Shown piece after piece: positions 34,650-42,349 of a DNA stretch of 64,000 nt. The position numbers were made by a program, and so were the translations under genes. Position 1 is the first letter of the stretch; each line of letters begins with the position of its first letter. Origin of the DNA: Sphingobacterium sp. UBA4616 (lineage in GTDB: Bacteria > Bacteroidota > Bacteroidia > Sphingobacteriales > Sphingobacteriaceae); NCBI GenBank assembly GCA_002386525.1, contig DGIS01000022.1, forward strand, positions 124,001 to 188,000, read 5' to 3'. The notes under the pieces are model-generated. The model was given only the letters and a program-made list of their open reading frames with translations. It searched no databases and was not told where the DNA came from.

Positions 34650-37390
34650 TGAAAGCTAATACTCTTGCATCCTTTTTATCCATGTTCTTGTCGATCTTGT
34701 GGCATCAGGCTACAGCACAGATCACTGTTGCTGACCTGCGGACCGAATTACGTTCGAATCCGATCGGTATAGATGTCATTGCTCCAAGACTGAGCTGGCA
34801 ATTGCAGGGCAGTGAGCGGTCTATCCGACAAGAAGCCTATCAGGTACTTGTCGCTTCCTCACAAGAAAAACTGGATCAGAATATCGGCGATTTTTGGGAT
34901 TCTGGGAAACAGGTTTCGAATAATTCCACGCATGTTATTTATGCAGGCAGCGCTCTGCAGAGCCGCATGGAAGTGTTCTGGAAAGTAAAAGTGTATACGA
35001 ATAAGGGTGAAAGTAGCTGGTCTGAGCCGGCTGGTTGGGCTATGGGGCTGCTGCATTACAAGGATTGGACAGGACGTTGGATTGGTTTTGATCAGTATTT
35101 CCCATCAGACAATGAAAAGACTAGTCAATTGGCTGCCCGTTATTTCAGAAAGGAATTTACAACAACCAAACAGATTAAGCAGGCTACAGCCTATGTGATG
35201 GGGCTAGGACTTTATGAATTATATATTGACGGCAAGAAGATAGGCGATCAAGTACTGGCTCCAGTGCCTACGGATTATACCAAGAACATTAAGTATAATG
35301 TTTTGGATGTAACACAATCACTTTCGGCAGGTAAGCATGCGATCGGGGTGATCTTGGGAAATGGACGGTTTTATGCCATGCGTCAAGCAAAACCTTATAA
35401 AATAAAAACCTTTGGATTCCCAAAATTGCAAATGCAGCTTATGCTGACTTATACGGATGGCTCTACAGAGGTCATTAAGACCGATGATTCGTGGAAAGGA
35501 ACGACCGAAGGACCCATAACGGCAAATAACGAATATGATGGTGAGGATTATGATGCCAGAAAAGAACTAACGGGCTGGGCAAATCCAGGTTTTAACGATA
35601 AAACATGGTTGAAGGCTGCTTTTGTGCAAGAGCCCGGTGGCAATTACGAAGCGCAGTCGGAAGGTATGAAGGTGATGCAAGATATTGCACCAATTTCGAT
35701 CGTCAAAAAGTCCGAAGGAAAATACATCCTTGATTTTGGACAAAATTTCTCGGGTTGGGTAAAGATGACGGTGTCCGGTAGGCGTGGAACAGCAGTGACA
35801 CTCCGTTTTGCAGAATCTTTGACAGAAGATGGCGAACTATTTACAACAAATCTGCGCGACGCCAAAGCAACGGATCATTATATATTAAAAGGTGGCGAAA
35901 AGGAAACCTGGGAACCGCGATTTACTTACCATGGATTTCGTTATGTCGAAGTCAGCGGCTATCCGGGCATAGCTTCAAAAAGTAATTTTGTTGGCCGCTT
36001 TGTCTACGACGATATACGCGATGCGGGAGCCTTTGTGTCTTCCAACACACTCATCAATCAGATCCATCAAAATGCATGGTGGGGGATTGCTTCAAACTAC
36101 AAAGGTATACCGGTAGATTGTCCACAACGCAATGAGCGTCAGCCCTGGTTGGGTGATCGTCCAGTCAGTGCATACGGTGAGAACTTTCTCTTTGATAACG
36201 CTAATTTTTATACTAAATGGCTCGAAGATATTCGGCTGTCCCAAAAGGAGGATGGCGCATTACCGGATGTTGCACCAGCATTTTGGCGCTACTATAGTGA
36301 TAATATCAGCTGGCCTGGAACTTACCTATTGATCGCCAATATGCTTTATCAGCAGGCTGGCGATCTGCGAATCTTGAAAAAACATTATCCGGCCATGAAA
36401 AAATGGATGGATTATATGCAGTTACGTTATACAGGAACGGATGGTATTATTACCAAGGATAGTTATGGTGATTGGTGCTTCCCACCGGTAACCATTGAAG
36501 CTGGAAGAGGTAAGATTGCCGATAAAAAATATCCGAGTGCATTGATCGCAACTTCCTATTACTATCATTTGTTGCAGACGATGGCCCGATTTAGCATCCT
36601 CGTCGGCAATGGACAAGATCAGGCTAACTTTTTGGATCGCGCAGCGAAGATGAAAGTAGCATTTAATGCTGCGTTTTATAACGAAGCAGGATATTATGGT
36701 GGCAATTCATTGACTGATAATATATTGGCGTTATCTTTTGGCTTAGTCGAAGATACGAACAAAGAAAAGCTAAGCAACCGGATCGTGGAGATTGTGGAAA
36801 AAGAAAATCACGGGCACCTGAGTACAGGACTTATCGGAACACAATGGATTATGCGCACGCTGACCAAAATCGGCCGTGTGGATCTTGCCTATAAAATTGC
36901 AACCAATAAGACCTATCCTTCCTGGGGTTATATGGTCGAAAATGGGGCCACAACAATTTGGGAGTTGTGGAATGGCAATACAGCCCATCCCAAGATGAAT
37001 TCACAAAATCATGTGATGATGTTGGGCGATCTCTTGATATGGCTCTATGAGGATTTGGCGGGTATCAAATCAAAGGAGCATGCCTTTCAGACTGTTGTCA
37101 TGAAACCGCAGGTCGTAGCAGGATTGGATCATGTGGATGCAAGCTACAAAAGTGTTTATGGAACCATTCAATCCAATTGGAGCAAAAGCAAATCGACTTT
37201 CGAATGGAAGATTTCTATTCCGGCCAATACCAGAGCAGAGATCTATCTGCCTACGACAGAACTGTCCACGATCCTGGAAAATAATCAAAAAATAAAAAAC
37301 GATAAAGATATTCAGATCCTACGACAGGAAAAATCAGGTGTTTGGCTCGCAATAGGATCAGGAGATTACCAATTCAAAATTAAACTATAA
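34649..37390 (+). CDS. GH78 alpha-L-rhamnosidase (copy 1)
   Basis: A 913-residue secreted inverting rhamnosidase; the signal peptide ends near HQATAQ (residue 24). The domain order is typical: an N-terminal fibronectin-like domain (LRTELRSNPIGIDVIAPRLSWQL), jelly rolls with GLGLYELYIDGKKIGD and DYGQNFSGWVKM-like DFGQNFSGWVKM, then the (alpha/alpha)6 catalytic domain. That domain carries DCPQRNERQPWLGD (D490, E496) and a late glutamate in GATTIWELWNG, the usual general acid and base motifs. It should release alpha-linked rhamnose from rhamnogalacturonan I or II oligosaccharides. It is one of two GH78 enzymes in the window, with a different motif at the second site (see 42350). Confidence 0.92.
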   Translation: MKANTLASFLSMFLSILWHQATAQITVADLRTELRSNPIGIDVIAPRLSWQLQGSERSIRQEAYQVLVASSQEKLDQNIGDFWDSGKQVSNNSTHVIYAGSALQSRMEVFWKVKVYTNKGESSWSEPAGWAMGLLHYKDWTGRWIGFDQYFPSDNEKTSQLAARYFRKEFTTTKQIKQATAYVMGLGLYELYIDGKKIGDQVLAPVPTDYTKNIKYNVLDVTQSLSAGKHAIGVILGNGRFYAMRQAKPYKIKTFGFPKLQMQLMLTYTDGSTEVIKTDDSWKGTTEGPITANNEYDGEDYDARKELTGWANPGFNDKTWLKAAFVQEPGGNYEAQSEGMKVMQDIAPISIVKKSEGKYILDFGQNFSGWVKMTVSGRRGTAVTLRFAESLTEDGELFTTNLRDAKATDHYILKGGEKETWEPRFTYHGFRYVEVSGYPGIASKSNFVGRFVYDDIRDAGAFVSSNTLINQIHQNAWWGIASNYKGIPVDCPQRNERQPWLGDRPVSAYGENFLFDNANFYTKWLEDIRLSQKEDGALPDVAPAFWRYYSDNISWPGTYLLIANMLYQQAGDLRILKKHYPAMKKWMDYMQLRYTGTDGIITKDSYGDWCFPPVTIEAGRGKIADKKYPSALIATSYYYHLLQTMARFSILVGNGQDQANFLDRAAKMKVAFNAAFYNEAGYYGGNSLTDNILALSFGLVEDTNKEKLSNRIVEIVEKENHGHLSTGLIGTQWIMRTLTKIGRVDLAYKIATNKTYPSWGYMVENGATTIWELWNGNTAHPKMNSQNHVMMLGDLLIWLYEDLAGIKSKEHAFQTVVMKPQVVAGLDHVDASYKSVYGTIQSNWSKSKSTFEWKISIPANTRAEIYLPTTELSTILENNQKIKNDKDIQILRQEKSGVWLAIGSGDYQFKIKL

Positions 37391-37430
37391 GCAGTATTTA
37401 GTATACATGTATAATATTAAAAATACATTT

Positions 37431-38579
37431 ATGAAGATAAAAATTAAATTAGCAACAGCCCTATTGTTTTTATATTCCTTGTGTTCTTACGGACAAAATC
37501 CGACATTAAAAGAATGGCAAAAAGGCGTAATAAAAGATGAGTTTATTTATGATACAGCATCTTTTCCGTCCTGCCATTCCGCTACGATGGCAGAGACGGA
37601 TCAAGGCCTGGTATATGCCTTTTTTGGTGGAACGAAAGAACGTCATCCCGATGTGGAAATCTATGTGAGTAGACTTGAAAACGGTAACTGGTTAGCGCCA
37701 GTGTCGGCAGCGGATGGTGTACAGCCAGATGGCAAGCGCTTGCCGACCTGGAACCCGGTCTTATATCAAATACCCAACGGAGATCTTTTGTTATTTTACA
37801 AAATTGGACCCAAGCCATCGGAATGGTGGGGGATGCTCAAACGTTCCAAAGATGGCGGTAAGACTTGGTCTGCTGCCGAGAAGTTGCCCGAGGGCTTTAT
37901 TGGACCGGTGAAAAATAAGCCTGTTCTTTTGCAAAATGGCACCTTGCTGAGTCCTTCCAGTACAGAAGGAAATGGCTGGAATGTACATTTTGAGGCGAGT
38001 TCGGATTTTGGTAAGACCTGGCGTAAAATAGGCCCTATCGCCCGTGGTGCAGATAATTTGGATGCCATACAACCGAGCATACTTGACCACGGAAATGGTC
38101 GGTTGCAAATATTGGCGCGCACACGCAACCGTGCGGTCATAACATCTTGGTCTAAGGACTGGGGCGAACATTGGACCCCACTGGAAAAAACGGCGCTCCC
38201 AAATAATAATTCGGGTACGGATGCCGTAACGCTAAAAGACGGACGGCATGTGTTGGTGTATAACCACGTGCTTCCGGAAGGTAACTTAGCCAAAGGGGCA
38301 CGTACACCATTGAATGTTGCTTTTTCCAAAGATGGCAAGCAGTGGCAGGCCGCACTTATACTTGAGGATTCGCCAATCAGTCAGTATTCTTATCCCGCAG
38401 TGATTCAAACCAAAGATGGGCTATTGCATTTTGGCTATACCTGGCGTAGAAAGAAAATGAAACATGTCGTCGTAGATCCGAAGAAAGTGAAATTAATCCC
38501 GATTGAGGATGGCATCTGGCCAACAAAAAAAGGATATAAAAAACCAGACCCTAATGCATATGTCAAAGAAGAAGATTAA
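37431..38579 (+). CDS. BNR/Asp-box six-bladed propeller, sialidase family
   Basis: About 382 residues from the ATG at 37431, which gives the signal peptide MKIKIKLATALLFLYSLCSYGQ; an upstream ATG at 37407 adds eight residues with no benefit. Asp-boxes are clear (SKDGGKTWSAAEKL; SSDFGKTWRKIG; FSKDGKQWQ), as are NGTLLSPSS and SGTDAVTLKDGRHVLVYNH, which fit a sialidase-superfamily propeller. Relatives in Bacteroidota are found in rhamnogalacturonan, ulvan and gum loci. An activity on rhamnose- or uronate-containing glycan (as in GH145 or PL propellers) is possible, but no residues settle this. The next gene starts inside its last 20 bp. Confidence 0.7.
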   Translation: MKIKIKLATALLFLYSLCSYGQNPTLKEWQKGVIKDEFIYDTASFPSCHSATMAETDQGLVYAFFGGTKERHPDVEIYVSRLENGNWLAPVSAADGVQPDGKRLPTWNPVLYQIPNGDLLLFYKIGPKPSEWWGMLKRSKDGGKTWSAAEKLPEGFIGPVKNKPVLLQNGTLLSPSSTEGNGWNVHFEASSDFGKTWRKIGPIARGADNLDAIQPSILDHGNGRLQILARTRNRAVITSWSKDWGEHWTPLEKTALPNNNSGTDAVTLKDGRHVLVYNHVLPEGNLAKGARTPLNVAFSKDGKQWQAALILEDSPISQYSYPAVIQTKDGLLHFGYTWRRKKMKHVVVDPKKVKLIPIEDGIWPTKKGYKKPDPNAYVKEED

Positions 38580-39972
38580 GCTTGTTTTCACCGCATGTCT
38601 GTTTGTGGTTTCGCTTGTTGTCAAGGGGCAGGACAGCTTACTCAATTATGAGCATAAATTTAAGCAACCCCTGGAAAAAGTGCTTGCCTTGATGCAAGAA
38701 CGGTATCAGGTCAAGATCAAATATGATCCACGTAATGTCAAAGACATTATGGTGGACTACGCACCCTGGAAGTTTAGGGCAGATCTTGTAGGCACAGAAG
38801 TCAATTTGCTGTATCCCTTGGGTTTTAAACTGCAGGAGGAAGCAAAACCTAATACTTATAAATTAAAATTATACGAGTATTACCGCTGGAAACCACAGGA
38901 AGGGTGGGATTTTCTGAACCTATTGTCCAAAAAATATACGGATCAGGCAAGTTGGGAGAAGAGAAAAGATCAATTGCGTGTTGCGGTGAGAAAAGCGATG
39001 TACTGGGATAAGCTGAAAAGTATACCGAATCAACCGATCCGTTTGGGCAAGGCACGTCGCTATGCGGATTACCAAGTTCAGAATTTTGCCTTAGAAATTA
39101 TCCCGGGAGTATATATCAATGGCAGTATCTATTCGCCGCTCAAGCAAAAGAAAAATATCCCTGTGATGTTATCTCCTGATGGCCATTGGCCAAATCAGCG
39201 GTATCGTTCGGATGCGCAAAAGAGATTTATCACCTTAGCTCGACTAGGATGTATGACAGTAAGCTATGACTTATTTGCCTGGGGAGAATCCCTATTGCAG
39301 TTTGCTTCGACAGATCATCGCAGCAGCGAAGCCATGTTGATGCAGACCTGGGGAGCAGCACGAATTATGGAATATGTAATGAGCTTGCCTAATGTCGATC
39401 GAAGCCGAATAGGAATCAGTGGCGGATCGGGTGGGGGTAGCCACAGTATTTTAATGGCTGCTTTAGACGATCGCTTCACGTTGGTCGCTCCTGTCGTGGC
39501 AATGTCTTCTTATTTCTTTGGTGGATGTCCCTGTGAAAGTGGAATCCCCGTACATTTTGTCTGTGGCGGGACCAATAATGTTGAACTGGCTGCGATGACA
39601 GCGCCCAAACCACAACTGATCATCTCCGATGGACAGGATTGGACGAATGAGACCGCTACTAACGATTTTCCATATCTGCAGCATATCTATGGTTATTATG
39701 GCCAGCAAAATCAGGTGCAACATGCACATTTTCCGGATGAAGGTCATGATTTTGGCTATAACAAAAGGCAGGCACTCTACAAATTCCTGCTCGACCATTT
39801 TCATTTAGATCAAGCTAAAGCTGCCGATATCATCGTGGAAACCGGTATTCAGATTGAGCCGGAGGAGTTATTATACAGTTTTGGAAAGAAGGAGGAAAAC
39901 TTACCAAAGAACGCGATTCGTGGGATGGGACAGTTGAAAGCATTGTTAAAATCATATCAGATTGAACTATGA
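38560..39972 (+). CDS. secreted alpha/beta-hydrolase esterase with N-terminal STN-like segment
   Basis: A protein of about 470 residues. The start at 38560 (MSKKKIKLVFTACLFVVSLVVKG) gives a proper signal peptide and overlaps the previous gene by 20 bp; an upstream ATG at 38554 is also possible. After the signal, about 60-70 residues (KFKQPLEKVLALMQERYQVKIKYD through LPLGFKLQ-like LYPLGFKLQEE) look like an STN/secretin-type module rather than part of the esterase. The catalytic domain has GISGGSGGG with nucleophile S290 and the histidine in DEGHDFGY; acetylxylan-esterase-like proteins are the closest group by pattern. Deacetylation of pectin or rhamnogalacturonan is inferred. Its stop overlaps the next start. 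Confidence 0.75.
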   Translation: MSKKKIKLVFTACLFVVSLVVKGQDSLLNYEHKFKQPLEKVLALMQERYQVKIKYDPRNVKDIMVDYAPWKFRADLVGTEVNLLYPLGFKLQEEAKPNTYKLKLYEYYRWKPQEGWDFLNLLSKKYTDQASWEKRKDQLRVAVRKAMYWDKLKSIPNQPIRLGKARRYADYQVQNFALEIIPGVYINGSIYSPLKQKKNIPVMLSPDGHWPNQRYRSDAQKRFITLARLGCMTVSYDLFAWGESLLQFASTDHRSSEAMLMQTWGAARIMEYVMSLPNVDRSRIGISGGSGGGSHSILMAALDDRFTLVAPVVAMSSYFFGGCPCESGIPVHFVCGGTNNVELAAMTAPKPQLIISDGQDWTNETATNDFPYLQHIYGYYGQQNQVQHAHFPDEGHDFGYNKRQALYKFLLDHFHLDQAKAADIIVETGIQIEPEELLYSFGKKEENLPKNAIRGMGQLKALLKSYQIEL

Positions 39973-40850
39973 TGAACCGAAAAAAATTTATACGCGATAC
40001 CTTGGCTTTAATTGCCATAGCAGCCCTGCCTTCTGCTGCCTTTGCTGCACCTAAGCGACGTTACAATGTCGCTGTAATCGATCTGATGATCTTAAAGCGG
40101 CAGAAGCTAAGTGCATTTGACCTGGCAAAAGAAATAGGAGCAGACGGGTTGGAGGTAGATATGGGCGGATTGGGCAACCGAATTACTTTTGACAGTAAGT
40201 TGGGCGATCCAGCACAACGGAAGGCTTTTCTTGACAAAGCAAAGGAAACCGGAATAACGATCTGTTCGTTGGCCATGACCGGCTTTTATGCACAGTCTTT
40301 TGCAACGCGGCCGACTTATCAGCAGATGGTAGGGGATTGTTTGGATACTTGTCAGAAAATGGGGGTTAAAGTGGCTTTTTTGCCTTTAGGCGTGACGTGC
40401 GACTTGGTTAAATATCCCGAACTGCGACCTGCTATCGTCGAGCGTCTTCGTATAGTAGGTGAAATGGCAAAAAAGGCCGGTGTGATCATCGGGATTGAAA
40501 CAGCATTGGATGCAAAAGCTGAGGTTGATCTTTTAAAGGAAATTGGGTCCAAACATATTCAAATCTATTTTAATTTTTCCAATCCGTTGAAAGAAGGGCG
40601 TGATCTGATTCAGGAGCTGACTATTTTAGGAAAGAAGCGGATCTGTCAGATTCACTGTACGGATGAAGATGGTGTATGGCTCGAAAATAACAAACGACTG
40701 CATATGCCTTTGGTAAAACGGACCTTGGACCGTATGGGCTGGCGCGGTTGGCTCGTGATCGAGCGATCTCGCGATGCTAATCTATCACCACGTGCCGTCA
40801 AAGAAAATTTTGGTGCAAATACACGTTACGTAAAACAGGTGTTTCAATGA
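39969..40850 (+). CDS. sugar phosphate isomerase/epimerase-like TIM barrel, exported
   Basis: A 293-residue protein of the xylose isomerase/AP-endonuclease-2 superfamily. The N terminus NRKKFIRDTLALIAIAALPSAAFA is a Tat- or Sec-like signal, so it should act outside the cytoplasm. Barrel segments include ADGLEVDMGG, GITICSLAMTGFY, GVIIGIETALD, ICQIHCTDEDG and GWLVIERSR; the histidine and acidic residues of the ICQIHCTDED and IGIET strands could bind a metal. True sugar-phosphate isomerases are cytosolic, so a periplasmic role on free sugars or a lytic function is likely, although the name remains generic. It overlaps the esterase stop by 4 bp and the GH28 start by 4 bp. Confidence 0.78.
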   Translation: MMNRKKFIRDTLALIAIAALPSAAFAAPKRRYNVAVIDLMILKRQKLSAFDLAKEIGADGLEVDMGGLGNRITFDSKLGDPAQRKAFLDKAKETGITICSLAMTGFYAQSFATRPTYQQMVGDCLDTCQKMGVKVAFLPLGVTCDLVKYPELRPAIVERLRIVGEMAKKAGVIIGIETALDAKAEVDLLKEIGSKHIQIYFNFSNPLKEGRDLIQELTILGKKRICQIHCTDEDGVWLENNKRLHMPLVKRTLDRMGWRGWLVIERSRDANLSPRAVKENFGANTRYVKQVFQ

Positions 40851-42310
40851 AATTAAACTGGATAATATCGCTTGTCGTAGTCGTAATGGGCATGCAGGGA
40901 TGTCGAAGTCTTTCGGTTGAAAAGCAACTGGATAAGAATCTTTTGCGTGCCGATCAAGTAGGGGCTGGACAGATGCCCGCTGAGCCAGAAAAGGTGCAAT
41001 CCCCTTTTACGACATGGAATGTCCAGCGGCCAACATTTCCGATGCGACAAGATACGGTATGGCCGAATGACGATATTCAGGGTAAGCTCGATCAGCTTGC
41101 TGCACAGGGTGGTGGGACTTTGATATTGAAAGGGCATCATCATACCGGACGGATTACGCTGAGATCCCATATTAATCTACAACTGGATGCGGGTTCAGTA
41201 TTAGAATTTGAAAGTGAAATTGAGGACTTTCTTCCAGTAGTGTTTACACGGAACGAAGGGGTAGAATTATATAGTTTGGGAGCCTGTATTTATGCCAATG
41301 GGGCAGAAAACATTGCCATCACGGGATCCGGTAGAATTATTGGCCCCGGTGAAGGCAGCGTCCGGAATAAAACCATGACGCATGACGTCATTGAAAATAT
41401 TGTCGATAGTAATACGCCTGTTGAGCAGCGGATCTACGATGGAAAGACCGCAGATTTCATCTTCCCACCGGCACTCATTGCGCCTATTAACTGCAAAAGT
41501 GTCTGGATTGAAGGTGTATCGCTCGAGCGTACTGCTTTTTGGAATATCGTGCCCACTTATTGTGAGGATGTCGTAATCCGTGGAGTTCGCATCCATTCTA
41601 TGGGTATACCACGTGGGGATGGGATCGATATTGAATCATGCAACCGCGTGCTTGTGGAGTACTGCACCCTAAATACTGGAGACGATTGTATTGCCGTGAA
41701 AGCAGGACGTGGGTTCGACGGACTACGGGTAAATAGACCTTCGGAAAATATAGTTGTCCGCTATTGTTTTTCCGAAAAAGGTCATGGTGGATTTACAATC
41801 GGTAGCGAGACGGCGGGTATGGCCAAGCAGGTGTATGTCCATGATTGTGTGTTTGGAAAAACCAATGTTGGCATCCGTTTTAAGACCAGAAGGCCGCGCG
41901 GTGGTGGCGGATCTGATATTCACTTTGAGCGTATCCGGATGCAGAATGTGGAATCAGCTTTACGCTGGGATATGCTGGGACAAGCCCAACATGTGGGCAA
42001 TCAGGCTAGCCGTGATTTCGAAGTTCAAAAGAACGCTCTGACACCACGTTTCTCGGATATCCAAATAAAGGATATATATATTGATGCGGCTAAAAATTGT
42101 ATTAAGATCGAAGGTATTCCTGAGTCTGTTTTGGAAAACGTATCTATTGATCGTGTTTTTGGACGTGGAGACCGATATCTGTCGATTAAAGATGCTAAAA
42201 ATATCAAGATTAAAAATAGTGTTTTTGTGTGTAAAGATACCAGTATCTCAACAACCAATGTTTTGGGGCTGATACAAGATCGCGTACGTGTCATCACGGA
42301 ATCGCCCTAA
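40847..42310 (+). CDS. GH28 family glycosidase, lipoprotein (copy 2)
   Basis: A 487-residue lipoprotein with lipobox GMQGC (cysteine 19). The GH28 beta-helix is clear: GGGTLILKGHHHTGRITLRSHINLQLD, WIEGVSLERTAFWNIVPTYCEDV, GDDC, then KGHGGFTIGSE with the catalytic histidine and GIRFKTRRPRGG. Where GH28 polygalacturonases carry NTDG, this protein has RGDGIDIES, so the first aspartate is kept while the preceding Asn-Thr is lost. That difference suggests another specificity within the family, such as an exo-acting or rhamnogalacturonan-directed enzyme. It lies between an isomerase and a second rhamnosidase, supporting rhamnogalacturonan as target. Confidence 0.88.
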   Translation: MKLNWIISLVVVVMGMQGCRSLSVEKQLDKNLLRADQVGAGQMPAEPEKVQSPFTTWNVQRPTFPMRQDTVWPNDDIQGKLDQLAAQGGGTLILKGHHHTGRITLRSHINLQLDAGSVLEFESEIEDFLPVVFTRNEGVELYSLGACIYANGAENIAITGSGRIIGPGEGSVRNKTMTHDVIENIVDSNTPVEQRIYDGKTADFIFPPALIAPINCKSVWIEGVSLERTAFWNIVPTYCEDVVIRGVRIHSMGIPRGDGIDIESCNRVLVEYCTLNTGDDCIAVKAGRGFDGLRVNRPSENIVVRYCFSEKGHGGFTIGSETAGMAKQVYVHDCVFGKTNVGIRFKTRRPRGGGGSDIHFERIRMQNVESALRWDMLGQAQHVGNQASRDFEVQKNALTPRFSDIQIKDIYIDAAKNCIKIEGIPESVLENVSIDRVFGRGDRYLSIKDAKNIKIKNSVFVCKDTSISTTNVLGLIQDRVRVITESP

Positions 42311-42349
42311 TAGTTGGTTATGAATACAGTCGGGGAAAAAAGAAAAAGA

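Noticed and set aside
37796..38338. 180-codon minus-strand frame
   Set aside because: It is fully inside the BNR propeller gene, with no start-site support and no protein-family pattern.
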